Origin: JAANXG01 sp049583715
GTDB taxonomy: Bacteria > Pseudomonadota > Gammaproteobacteria > Arenicellales > JAANXG01
Direction: 5' to 3'
Length of the DNA: 17,826 bases
Assembly (NCBI GenBank): GCA_049583715.1
Contig: JBAUWJ010000079.1
Span: 1 to 17,826 of the forward strand
Position 1 is the stretch's first letter; each line of letters begins with the position of its first letter. This document shows, in pieces, positions 8,350 through 16,117 of this stretch. Made by a program: the position numbers and the translations under genes. Below the pieces are notes generated by a model. The model was not told where the DNA came from. It worked only from the letters and a program-made list of their open reading frames with translations, and did no database searches.

Positions 8350-9381
8350 TCACAGCGTCGCCGCCAGGTGGTCGTATATCTTTGCCCTGAGAAAATTGAA
8401 GCCGAGCGGCGTCATGGCCATGAAGGACTCGCGATGGCCGTAGTTCATGGCGATTCGCTCGGGTCTCCCCAGGGCCATCCACCAATCGTCGCGGGCTTTC
8501 CGGGGGATGCAGTCGTCTTTGGCGGCGGTCACGATTAACACACTCGCTGGATTCACACGGTCCGGGTAGTCGGACGGATCCAGGCCCTGGAACAGGGCCG
8601 CGACAGTCTTCTCGTATGTCTGCAGGCTCAGCCCGAGATTGTGCATGACGGCGTTTCTCGCATCGGCCTCGTTGCCCTGACAGTGGGCCATGATGGAGGC
8701 GATGTCGGCGCCCCCCATGACCAGTGCGCTGGACTTGATCCGTGGATCGCTCTCCACCACCATCGTGCCGGCGATGGCGCTGACGCTGAACCCGACAAGC
8801 CCGATGCGATTCCCCGCGATTTCATGCCGGGTCTGCGCCCAGTCGATCAGGCGGCGCACATCTATGACGGAGTGCCGGAATCTTTGAGCGTAGTCGGCGA
8901 CGTTGGCCGCGAATTCCTGCACGGTGCCGGAATGCGCGATCTTCTTCCACGTCATGAGGCGGTTGTCTCCCTCCAGCCGCAGCACATTCATTTTTCCGTC
9001 GCTTCGCTTCAGGATCGCGTAGGTCATCCTGGTGGAGGGGTACTCCGACACTCCCCACACCGGAAGGACGATTACCAGCGGTTTCTTCCCCGGCAGACCG
9101 CTGTAGTAGTAGGTGCCGGTCACGAGATTTCCGGCCTGACCGTTCTCGTAGCTCGCGGGCATTGAAAAGCGCCGGGTGCCGTATCCGTACAGGCGCCGCC
9201 CCGGTTGACCCAGGGCGACGTCTGCCGGGGTGGGCTTGTACTGGAATTCCTGCAACGGCCGAGTGTTCCGCACCTGGATCAGGTGGGGCCGGAGCGGGTA
9301 GTACTCGTGGGACGTGCAGCCCGCCGCGCCGGCCGGGATCAATACGCCGAGGACGGCGGCGCGGCGCCACGCTTTGTTCAC
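8350..9381 (-). CDS. Putative lipoprotein alpha/beta hydrolase, last gene of the hopanoid operon
   Basis: A 343-residue protein of unknown substrate. The N-terminus has basic residues, a hydrophobic stretch and a lipobox-like AAGC with C22, so it may be a lipid-anchored envelope protein; the -3 residue is Ala rather than Leu, so this is not certain. The fold looks like an alpha/beta hydrolase: nucleophile elbow GFSVS with S199 (the last Gly of GxSxG is Ser), an acid at D289 or D290 in TAAKDDCIP, and H316 in NYGHRESF. An oxyanion-type segment IVLPVWGVSEYPS is present. The GTG start is 5 bases after the hpnH stop, which suggests coupled translation. No specific family is recognised. Co-transcription hints at a role in hopanoid or polar-lipid processing; that is inference. 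Confidence 0.8.
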   Translation of the reverse strand: MNKAWRRAAVLGVLIPAGAAGCTSHEYYPLRPHLIQVRNTRPLQEFQYKPTPADVALGQPGRRLYGYGTRRFSMPASYENGQAGNLVTGTYYYSGLPGKKPLVIVLPVWGVSEYPSTRMTYAILKRSDGKMNVLRLEGDNRLMTWKKIAHSGTVQEFAANVADYAQRFRHSVIDVRRLIDWAQTRHEIAGNRIGLVGFSVSAIAGTMVVESDPRIKSSALVMGGADIASIMAHCQGNEADARNAVMHNLGLSLQTYEKTVAALFQGLDPSDYPDRVNPASVLIVTAAKDDCIPRKARDDWWMALGRPERIAMNYGHRESFMAMTPLGFNFLRAKIYDHLAATL

Positions 9382-9386
9382 GGCCG

Positions 9387-10448
9387 CTATCGAGTGTACG
9401 TAACCGGCGGGTCGGGAGCGAATGGACCTTCCACGCGCGGACCCCTGGTCCAGGCGAGCAGGGCTTTCAAGGGATGGGAGAAGGTGTCGTCAACCGCCGT
9501 GCCTTCGTAGCCGCAATGCGCCATGCAGTTGTTGCATTTTGGATTTCGCCCGACTCCGTAGCTCTCCCAGGCGGTGTCTTCCATCAGCTCTTTGAAAGAC
9601 GAGGCGTAACCTTCGCCCACCAGGAGATAACAGGGCTTCTGCCAACCGAATATGTTGTACGTGGGATTGCTCCAGGGCGTGCACTGATAGCCCTGGTTTC
9701 CCGCCAGGAAATCGAGAAACAGGCTGGAGTGGTTGAAGCGCCAGCGGCGCCGACTGTGCTCGCCGCGCCTGAAAATATTCCGGAACAGCTCCTTGCTCTC
9801 CCTCCGGCCCAGGAAGACGTCCTGCTTGGGCGCGAACTCATAGCTGTATCCCGGCGAGACGGTGATGCCTTCTATCCCGAGCTCCATCGCCTGGTCGAAG
9901 AACTCGGCCACTTCGTCGGGGTTCTCGCCGTTGAACAGGGTGCAGTTGACCGTTACACGGAATCCCCTGCCGCGAGCGAGCTCTATGGCGGCGACCGCCT
10001 TGTCGAAAACCCCTTCCTGGCAGACGGATTCATCATGGCGCTCGCGGTTGCCGTCCAGGTGAATGGAGAACGTCAGGTACTTGGACGGCGAATAATCATC
10101 GATGCGCTTGGAGAGGAGCAGCGCGTTCGTGCACAGGTAGACGAACTTCTTGCGCGCCACGATGCCCTCCACGATCTGCGGCATTTCTTTGTGAATCAGG
10201 GGCTCTCCACCGGGTATGGAGACCACCGGCGCCCCGCACTCGTCCACCGCCTTCAAGGCGTCCTCGACGGAAAGCCGTTTTTGAAGAATATGCTTCGGAT
10301 AATCGATCTTGCCGCAGCCCGCGCAGGCGAGGTTGCATTGAAACAGCGGTTCGAGCATCAGCACCAGCGGATATCGCCGATTGCCGCGCAGTCGCTGCTT
10401 CACGAGATATTTGCCGACGCGATACTGCTGTATCAGCGGTACACCCAT
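9387..10448 (-). CDS. hpnH: Hopanoid biosynthesis radical SAM protein HpnH
   Basis: A 353-residue radical SAM enzyme. In the HpnH family it joins a 5'-deoxyadenosyl unit to diploptene, giving adenosylhopane, the first step of C35 bacteriohopanepolyol side-chain building. The [4Fe-4S] motif is C38-x3-C42-x2-C45 in CNLACAGCG, followed by GGEP. A C-terminal Cys cluster CNNCMAHCGYEG is typical of the family. ATG 10448 has a good Shine-Dalgarno GGAGAAG just upstream. It lies 23 bases after idi. The product is the substrate for HpnG, encoded further up the same operon. A much longer frame extends upstream through idi, but the ribosome site and family start favour 10448. Confidence 0.94.
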   Translation of the reverse strand: MGVPLIQQYRVGKYLVKQRLRGNRRYPLVLMLEPLFQCNLACAGCGKIDYPKHILQKRLSVEDALKAVDECGAPVVSIPGGEPLIHKEMPQIVEGIVARKKFVYLCTNALLLSKRIDDYSPSKYLTFSIHLDGNRERHDESVCQEGVFDKAVAAIELARGRGFRVTVNCTLFNGENPDEVAEFFDQAMELGIEGITVSPGYSYEFAPKQDVFLGRRESKELFRNIFRRGEHSRRRWRFNHSSLFLDFLAGNQGYQCTPWSNPTYNIFGWQKPCYLLVGEGYASSFKELMEDTAWESYGVGRNPKCNNCMAHCGYEGTAVDDTFSHPLKALLAWTRGPRVEGPFAPDPPVTYTR

Positions 10449-10471
10449 CGTACTTCTCCGTTCGTCGTGGA

Positions 10472-11068
10472 TCAGGCGCTCTCCGGCACGGAGGCGAGCT
10501 TGCTCAGCTCGTCTCCAAATTCTTCCCGTATCCGCCGCCACTCGAGCTTCATCCAGGGCGTGAACTTGCCGGGCTCCTCGGCGAGCTCCTTGTCGAGCGT
10601 TTCCACGGATACGAATCGCCAGTCGGCGATCTCGTTGGCGTTGACGACGACCGGGTCGTCGCTTCTTCCAAGGTAGACCCAGCACAGCTCGTGCTCCGAG
10701 CCGGATGCATCGTATTGCGCCTGATACGTGAATTTGAACAGGAACTTCAGCTTGCTGGTCAAGCCGAGCTCCTGGCGCAGGCGGCGGTTCACCGCTTCCG
10801 CCATCCTCTCTCCCCTCCGTGGATGGCTGCAGCAGGTATTGGACCAGTACAGGGGCCACAGCCGCTTCTGGGCGCTGCGCCGCTGCAGCAGGACCCTGCC
10901 CCGGTCATCGAAAATGAACAGCGAGAACGCACGGTGCAGCCGGCCCGGACCGTCGTGGCACTTGTCCTTCGTCAGGTTTCCGATCTCATTGTCCTGCTCG
11001 TCCACCAGGATGAGCGGCTCGTCCTCGAAGGATACGACCTCATCGCTGGATGTCGCGAGATTACTCAA
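10472..11068 (-). CDS. idi: Isopentenyl-diphosphate delta-isomerase, type I
   Basis: A 198-residue Nudix-fold isomerase that interconverts IPP and DMAPP. Active and metal-site residues line up with E. coli Idi: H38, H45 in RLHRAFS, C80 and H82 in NTCCSHP, and E125 and E127 in SEHELCW. The Nudix-like ExLG region is RLRQELGL. The start is TTG 11068, inside the last codons of the upstream gene. A Shine-Dalgarno GGAGGT lies five bases before it, within the upstream Met-Glu-Val codons, and no ATG fits. The enzyme is required because the mevalonate route gives only IPP. It contains about 16 more N-terminal residues than E. coli Idi. Confidence 0.93.
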   Translation of the reverse strand: MSNLATSSDEVVSFEDEPLILVDEQDNEIGNLTKDKCHDGPGRLHRAFSLFIFDDRGRVLLQRRSAQKRLWPLYWSNTCCSHPRRGERMAEAVNRRLRQELGLTSKLKFLFKFTYQAQYDASGSEHELCWVYLGRSDDPVVVNANEIADWRFVSVETLDKELAEEPGKFTPWMKLEWRRIREEFGDELSKLASVPESA

Positions 11069-13316
11069 TCTTCACCTCCATGCCCCGATAGCCCGCGTGC
11101 TCCAGGGCCTCGATTACGGCGGCGGCGTTCTCCGGGCACAGGGCGATGATCGAGCCACCGCCTCCGCCGCCGGTCAGCTTTGCGCCCAGCGCGCCGTTGT
11201 TGCGCGCAATCTGTATCATCTCCTCGATCTCCCAACTCGACACCTGCAGGGAATTCAGCAGTCCCTGGCACACGTTCATCAGCTCCCCGAGGTGCTCCAG
11301 GTCGTAGGTTTGAATGGCCTTGACTCCTTGCTTGGACAAGTCGTCGATACCGTCGAAGATCCGCTCATAGAGCGCCTTGTTTCTCTCCCAGGCGCGGCGC
11401 ACGCCGGCGACCATTCTTGCCGTCAGGCTCTCCACGCCGCTCATCCCTATAACTATTGTGATCGCCCGGGGCGACTTAAGTTTCTTTATCAGCGGGGGAT
11501 CGCCCTTCTTGTAGAGCAGCAGCTCGCCGTAGGTCGCCATGGTGTTGTCGATCCCGCTGGGCGTGCCGTGGGCGACTTTCTCGCATTCGTAGGCCAGCTC
11601 ATTGACCTCCTCGTCCGAGAGCCCCAGCCGGAAGTGCCTGTCGATCGCCCGAATGATGGACACCGCGATCGCCGCCGACCCGCCGAGCCCCATGGCCCTC
11701 GGGACGTTGGCGAACACGGTGATGCGCATGGGACGATCCTTGAGGTCCAGCTTGTCCAGGATCAGCGCGAATGGCTGGTCGAAGGATTCCGGATCCCTGG
11801 CGTCGGGATGCAGGGTCTGCTCCACTCCCCAGCGCGGGATCATGATCTCGATGCCCTTCTCGATGTCCTCGATCTGCGACTGGATAGCGAGCGGCACCGG
11901 CGCTGCAATGGCATGGCGGCCATAGACCACGGCGTGCTCGCCGAGAAGAATGATCTTGCCATGACCTGCGGCAAGGGTGGCCGAATCGCTCGCCGCCGCG
12001 ACGCCGGCAGCCTCCGGCACGGTCTCCACGCGCACCTGCCGGATGATTTCTCTGGCTTTCCAGACTTTGATGTGGCTGCTCTCGATCAGCCGCTCCACGA
12101 CGGTGTCGAAGATCTCGGGGGGCGCGCCGGCGGCGGCGGCGACGCTGCGCGCATGCAGGGTCATATGCCCCTGCTGGATCCCCTCCGTCGCCAGGGCGCG
12201 CAGCGCGGCAAAGTTCTGGGCCAGTCCCACGGCGCCCATCACCTCGGCAAGCTCGCGGGCCGAGGCCGCGCCGAGCAGCCGCAGGTTCAGGGCCACGGTC
12301 GGGTTCGATTCGAGGGGGCCGCCAACGGTGCCGATCTTGATCGGCACCTCCAGCTCGCCGACCAGGTGGCCTTCCTCGCTCTTGAACCAGCGCGACAGCG
12401 AAGTGTAGCCGTTTCCCCTGGCGGCGTAAGCGTGGGCCGCGGCTTCCACCGCCCGCCAGTCGTTGCCCGTAGCGAGGGTCACGGCGTCGATGCCGTTCAT
12501 GATGCCCTTGTTGTGGGTCGCCGCCCGGTAGGGATCCACCGCGGCGAAATCACTCGCGATGACAATGCCGTCCCGCACCTGCTCGCCGTCGAAGCCCTTG
12601 CCGCTGAGGTGCTCGACCGGTATCTCACAGCGCGCCCTGACCATGGAGCGGTCGGTGAGGTTGGACAGGATCCGGAGAAACACCTTGCCGTCCGTGATGG
12701 TTTCGATCAGCGACGCGATGCCTTCGCACATGGTGTTCACGAGGTTCGCCCCCATCGCGTCGCAAGTGTCCACCAGCAGGTGCACCACGAGCATGTCGCC
12801 TTCGCTGCTGGGGCTCGGATGGGTGTGCACCTCGATATCCCGCGCGCCGCCTCCGCGTGCCACCATCTTGGGATGCAGAGAGTTGGCGAGATTGATGATT
12901 TCCTGCTTGCGCTGCAGGACGGCGGATTTGGCTTTCGCGGTGTGGCGGACCCCCACCACCTGCACCTGGCCGATGAGAATGGGCTCGGTGCTCTCGGAAA
13001 AAAACCCGCCGCAGCTTCGAACGACCTTGGCGGCCGAGCTCAAGGCCGCGACGATGGAGGGTTCCTCGACGACGAGGGGAATCACGAATTCCTTGTCGTT
13101 GATGACGAAGTTCAGCGCCAGCCCCACCGGCAGCCCCATCACGCCGATGACGTTCTCTATCATCTTGTCCGCGGTGCGGACGTTGAGCATGTGCTCCCCT
13201 CTGAGGAGCGCCATGTAGTCGGCCTTGTTCAGCAGGCCGCGCTCATGCACGGCGCGGACCCGCTCGTTGACGGAAAGGTTGTAGAAGTCCGGTATTCGCG
13301 ACACTCTTGGATGCAT
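11061..13316 (-). CDS. Fused HMG-CoA reductase (class II) - mevalonate kinase
   Basis: One uninterrupted 751-residue frame carries two consecutive enzymes of the mevalonate pathway. Residues about 1-430 are class II (bacterial) HMG-CoA reductase: VVEEPSIVAA with E84/E85, K270 in THNKG, D286 in GNDWRA and H388 in TLHARSVA correspond to the Pseudomonas mevalonii catalytic set E83/K267/D283/H381. Residues about 447-751 are a GHMP mevalonate kinase with GHGKIILLGEHAVVYG (451-466), GLGGSAA (543-549), HGTPSGIDN and the C-terminal LTGGGGGG loop. A short Ala-rich linker (about 430-447) joins them. In the ATP motif the usual GLGSSAA has Gly at 546. ATG 13316 is three bases after the upstream stop. Combined, the protein would make mevalonate from HMG-CoA and phosphorylate it to 5-phosphomevalonate. 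An 880-residue frame on the opposite strand is a shadow. Confidence 0.95.
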   Translation of the reverse strand: MHPRVSRIPDFYNLSVNERVRAVHERGLLNKADYMALLRGEHMLNVRTADKMIENVIGVMGLPVGLALNFVINDKEFVIPLVVEEPSIVAALSSAAKVVRSCGGFFSESTEPILIGQVQVVGVRHTAKAKSAVLQRKQEIINLANSLHPKMVARGGGARDIEVHTHPSPSSEGDMLVVHLLVDTCDAMGANLVNTMCEGIASLIETITDGKVFLRILSNLTDRSMVRARCEIPVEHLSGKGFDGEQVRDGIVIASDFAAVDPYRAATHNKGIMNGIDAVTLATGNDWRAVEAAAHAYAARGNGYTSLSRWFKSEEGHLVGELEVPIKIGTVGGPLESNPTVALNLRLLGAASARELAEVMGAVGLAQNFAALRALATEGIQQGHMTLHARSVAAAAGAPPEIFDTVVERLIESSHIKVWKAREIIRQVRVETVPEAAGVAAASDSATLAAGHGKIILLGEHAVVYGRHAIAAPVPLAIQSQIEDIEKGIEIMIPRWGVEQTLHPDARDPESFDQPFALILDKLDLKDRPMRITVFANVPRAMGLGGSAAIAVSIIRAIDRHFRLGLSDEEVNELAYECEKVAHGTPSGIDNTMATYGELLLYKKGDPPLIKKLKSPRAITIVIGMSGVESLTARMVAGVRRAWERNKALYERIFDGIDDLSKQGVKAIQTYDLEHLGELMNVCQGLLNSLQVSSWEIEEMIQIARNNGALGAKLTGGGGGGSIIALCPENAAAVIEALEHAGYRGMEVKIE
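11074..11079 (-). promoter_or_regulatory. Ribosome binding site deciding the idi TTG start
   Basis: Read on the minus strand, GGAGGT is followed by five bases and then TTG. It lies inside the coding end of the HMG-CoA reductase-mevalonate kinase gene, whose stop overlaps idi (TTGAGTAA). This indicates translational coupling and supports the TTG choice. Confidence 0.75.
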
Positions 13317-13319
13317 TCT

Positions 13320-14366
13320 TCAGCTCTCGGACCGGGTCTCGACGCCTTGCCGGTCTATGTTCAGCGATAAACACTTGAAACTGTCTGCGGCGACGGCTGC
13401 CTGGAAACCAGCCAGCGCCGCCGCGTCGCACGACAGGCCGACGCCGACATCACCGCCACCCGCGCCGCAGGACTTGTAGACCACCCCGTGGTCCCGTGCG
13501 ATCTCCCGCAGCCGACGGTGCGGCCTGGACACGATATCCGTGCCGGACGCCTTGCCGAGATCCTCGAGGGCCTCGGCGTAGCTATCCGTCATGCGCAAGA
13601 ACTCCTCGCTCTCGTTTGCGAGCACGGCCTGAGTCCCTGCTCGCGCCAGCTCCGTCAGGGCCTCCATCGCCCGCCGATACGGCCTCTCGCCTTCCTGCCG
13701 CCAGCGGTCGACGCCGGCCAGGAAAGCGCCCGTAGCCGCCTGGCGCCCCGTCCACACGAAGCAAGTCGCCACACCTGCAGGCAGCTCGGCGGTCCGCGCC
13801 CGAGGAGCGGGCAGACGCCTGTACTCGATCAGCCCGCCGTGCAGGCTTGCGGCCACATCCAGGCCGCTGCCCCGACGCTCCTGCAGGGCGGAGTGGATCC
13901 CTATCAATGTACCTAAATCGGGCGCCCGCGTCCTCTGATGGTGCGCTGCAACATAATAGCTCAGAGCGCTGCACAATGCGACCGTCAGCGCCGCACTGGA
14001 GCCGAGACCGAGCTTTACCGGGCCTCCGGCCGCGGATTCCATCAACGACCCGCTGTCGAGCACCAGGTCGAACGACGCTACGGGTTCCACGCCGCTCCAT
14101 CGGCTGAATTCCCCGATCACGTGCTCGACCAGCGAAAAGTCCCGACTGTCGCCCTCGAAGCGCACCTGGCCTGCCGCTTCGAAATGAAACCGCGCCGTTT
14201 CCTCGGTCCATCCAGGCGCCGCCACCGAGCAGTACGGCTTGCCATGTGTTGTCAGAGTCACTCGGACGCGCCGGTCCACGGCCATCACCAGGGCCGGGGC
14301 GCCCTCGAGAACCGCGTACTCACCCAGAATCACCACCTTTCCCGGGGCAGAAGTGGTGATCTTCAT
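13320..14366 (-). CDS. Phosphomevalonate kinase
   Basis: A 348-residue GHMP kinase, assigned to phosphorylation of 5-phosphomevalonate to the diphosphate. It opens with TTSAPGKVVILGEYAVL, has the ATP loop LGLGSSAA at 119-126, RGSGLDVAASLHGG in the middle, and a C-terminal KSCGAGGGDVG. The choice of phosphomevalonate kinase over mevalonate kinase rests on these blocks and on the neighbours: mevalonate kinase is already in the fused gene and the decarboxylase is directly upstream. ATG 14366 overlaps the mvaD stop as ATGA. A longer frame upstream to 14408 would lie inside mvaD. Confidence 0.9.
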   Translation of the reverse strand: MKITTSAPGKVVILGEYAVLEGAPALVMAVDRRVRVTLTTHGKPYCSVAAPGWTEETARFHFEAAGQVRFEGDSRDFSLVEHVIGEFSRWSGVEPVASFDLVLDSGSLMESAAGGPVKLGLGSSAALTVALCSALSYYVAAHHQRTRAPDLGTLIGIHSALQERRGSGLDVAASLHGGLIEYRRLPAPRARTAELPAGVATCFVWTGRQAATGAFLAGVDRWRQEGERPYRRAMEALTELARAGTQAVLANESEEFLRMTDSYAEALEDLGKASGTDIVSRPHRRLREIARDHGVVYKSCGAGGGDVGVGLSCDAAALAGFQAAVAADSFKCLSLNIDRQGVETRSES

Positions 14367-15334
14367 CCTGCCGGCTCCGTCACCGTCGCGCCAGTCCCCA
14401 GGCCACATTCGAGCACCTGCAACACACCGGGCACGGACGCGAGGGCTCCGGCGACCCGTCTCCTGTCCGGCGGCGTGCAGACGGCTTTGACTTGCGGCCC
14501 CGCGTCCATGGTGAAGAACACCTGCACACCCTCCGCGCGCAGCGCGCGCAAAGCGTGCAGGCAGGCTACCGAAGCGCTGTTCCAGTAAATCAAGCCCGGA
14601 TCGGCGCTCAACATCAAGGCATGCATCTTCAGGCAGCTTCTCTCACCGACCCGGGCGAGCCGCTCAAAGTTCCTGTGCACTATCGCGTCGCGGGCCTCGG
14701 CAAAGTCCCGGTCCGCCGAGTCCAGCCATGCCTGATAGTAGTCGGAGGTGCGCGCCGTCCGCTCCATGCCCTCGGTAGATCCAACGGCCTTGGCGCTCGC
14801 AGCGGTGACTGCGATCACGACGGACAGTGGCCACTGGTCGCCGTCGAGCAGCGGATAGGCGGTTTCCTCGTCCGCCGCCAGGGGCATCTCCACGAAGCCG
14901 CCGTAGAGGGAGCGCGCCGCGGAGCCGGAGCTCCTGCGCGCGATTCGCGAAAGCTCGTCCCGCGGCAGATCCAGTCCCAGGGCGCGGTCCGCCGCCACGA
15001 CCAACGCCGCGAAGCCGGAGGCCGAAGACGCCAGGCCGGCGTGCGTGGGGAAGTTGTTGCGGGTGTCGACGTGCGCGAACAGCCGGCTGCCGGCGCGGGT
15101 GCGCATGGCATCCAGGCAGGCGCTCACGCGCGCCGCGGTCTTCGGGTCCGGCCTTCCGTTGAGGGAGAGGGTGTCGGCGTTCAGCGCCGGATCGAAGCCG
15201 ACCGTGGTCTCGGTGCGCAGGGAGTCCAGGGTGATCGATATCGAGGGCACCGCGGGCCTGTTGCCCGGCAGGTCCTGCTTGCCCCAGTACTTCACCAGCG
15301 CGATGTTGGGATGAGCGACGGCTGCGGCTTGCAA
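14363..15334 (-). CDS. mvaD: Diphosphomevalonate decarboxylase
   Basis: This enzyme converts mevalonate 5-diphosphate, ATP-dependently, to IPP and CO2. From TTG 15334 it is 323 residues, the family's usual length. Motifs are AHPNIALVKYWGK (7-19), PSISITLDS (30-38), NFPTHAGLASSAS (94-106) and FTMDAGPQVK (274-283) with catalytic-type D277; the last is usually GPNVK, so Asn is Gln here. No ATG or GTG fits the family N-terminus: the frame further up reads as Pro/Arg-rich non-family sequence over hpnG. TTG has AGGT seven bases upstream. It lies 79 bases after the hpnG stop, the widest gap in the operon. Confidence 0.92.
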   Translation of the reverse strand: MQAAAVAHPNIALVKYWGKQDLPGNRPAVPSISITLDSLRTETTVGFDPALNADTLSLNGRPDPKTAARVSACLDAMRTRAGSRLFAHVDTRNNFPTHAGLASSASGFAALVVAADRALGLDLPRDELSRIARRSSGSAARSLYGGFVEMPLAADEETAYPLLDGDQWPLSVVIAVTAASAKAVGSTEGMERTARTSDYYQAWLDSADRDFAEARDAIVHRNFERLARVGERSCLKMHALMLSADPGLIYWNSASVACLHALRALRAEGVQVFFTMDAGPQVKAVCTPPDRRRVAGALASVPGVLQVLECGLGTGATVTEPAG

Positions 15335-15413
15335 GTACGGTACCTGGTGGGTGTTCGATGGGTCGGAGAAGGATCCGGATTGTATCCCACCGCCGCGGGG
15401 GCGGAAGCGGCCG

Positions 15414-16100
15414 TCACGGCCGGGGCTCTTCGCGAGCACAGCTCGCAAGGGCGCTGGCGGCGAGGGACAGGGTCCTGTTGGCGCGCCGGTAGCGCCGCGC
15501 CAACCGCGGCAGCAGGAGCCACTGCCGGGGACTGAGCACGAGAGCGGCCGCCAGCGCGGTGCCGCGCAGCGATCCGTTGGCGCCAACGTAGCTCTCGAGA
15601 CGTTCCGGAAGACGGTCGTGCGCTTCGTCGATGATGCTGCGTATGGCCAGAAACGGCAGCCCGAGCGTTATGCACGCCTCGGCCACGGGACCGCTTTCCA
15701 TGTCCAGCGCATCGGCGCCGGTGGACGCGAACAGACGGCGCTTTTCGGCCGGCGCCGCGACGATCTGCGTCGAATCGAGGAGCGTTCCGGACCTGATGGT
15801 GCAAACGCGCCCGGCCGCCACGCTGAATCGACGACGCCAGTGGGTGTCGCTCGCAAGCCGGGTGCCATGCCGGGTCAGCACTTGCTCGGCCACGTGCAGA
15901 TCACCGGCCTTGAAACGCGGTGAAAGGGCCCCGGCCGTGCCCCAGCTCACGATCAGGCCGCATCCCTGCTCGTGCAGCTCGCGCACCGCGCTGGCGAGGG
16001 CGGGGCCACCCACGCCGCAGCGCCTCACCGTGAACGGCGAACCGCTGCCGAGAGCCCGGGCTTCGAATCCCAGGGCGGTGACGATTCCCACCATGGACAT
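15414..16100 (-). CDS. hpnG: Hopanoid-associated phosphorylase/nucleosidase HpnG
   Basis: A 228-residue member of the nucleoside phosphorylase/MTA-SAH nucleosidase superfamily. HpnG releases adenine from adenosylhopane to give (phospho)ribosylhopane, directly after HpnH. Visible family signs are GIVTALGFEARAL at the N-terminus, VSWGTAG (51-57), ALDMES with E135 (131-136), and AIRSIID with D158. A general purine nucleosidase would share these, so the hopanoid role rests on hpnH in the same operon. ATG 16100 lies 17 bases after the squalene synthase stop; no strong Shine-Dalgarno is seen. The C-terminal tail (about 190-228) is rich in Arg/Leu/Ala and not conserved. Confidence 0.88.
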   Translation of the reverse strand: MSMVGIVTALGFEARALGSGSPFTVRRCGVGGPALASAVRELHEQGCGLIVSWGTAGALSPRFKAGDLHVAEQVLTRHGTRLASDTHWRRRFSVAAGRVCTIRSGTLLDSTQIVAAPAEKRRLFASTGADALDMESGPVAEACITLGLPFLAIRSIIDEAHDRLPERLESYVGANGSLRGTALAAALVLSPRQWLLLPRLARRYRRANRTLSLAASALASCAREEPRP

Positions 16101-16117
16101 GGGCGCCGGGACGGTGG

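Noticed and set aside
10728..13370. 880-residue open frame on the + strand
   Set aside because: It lies antisense to idi and the reductase-kinase fusion, whose catalytic motifs are clear; the + frame is a shadow of GC-rich codon use.
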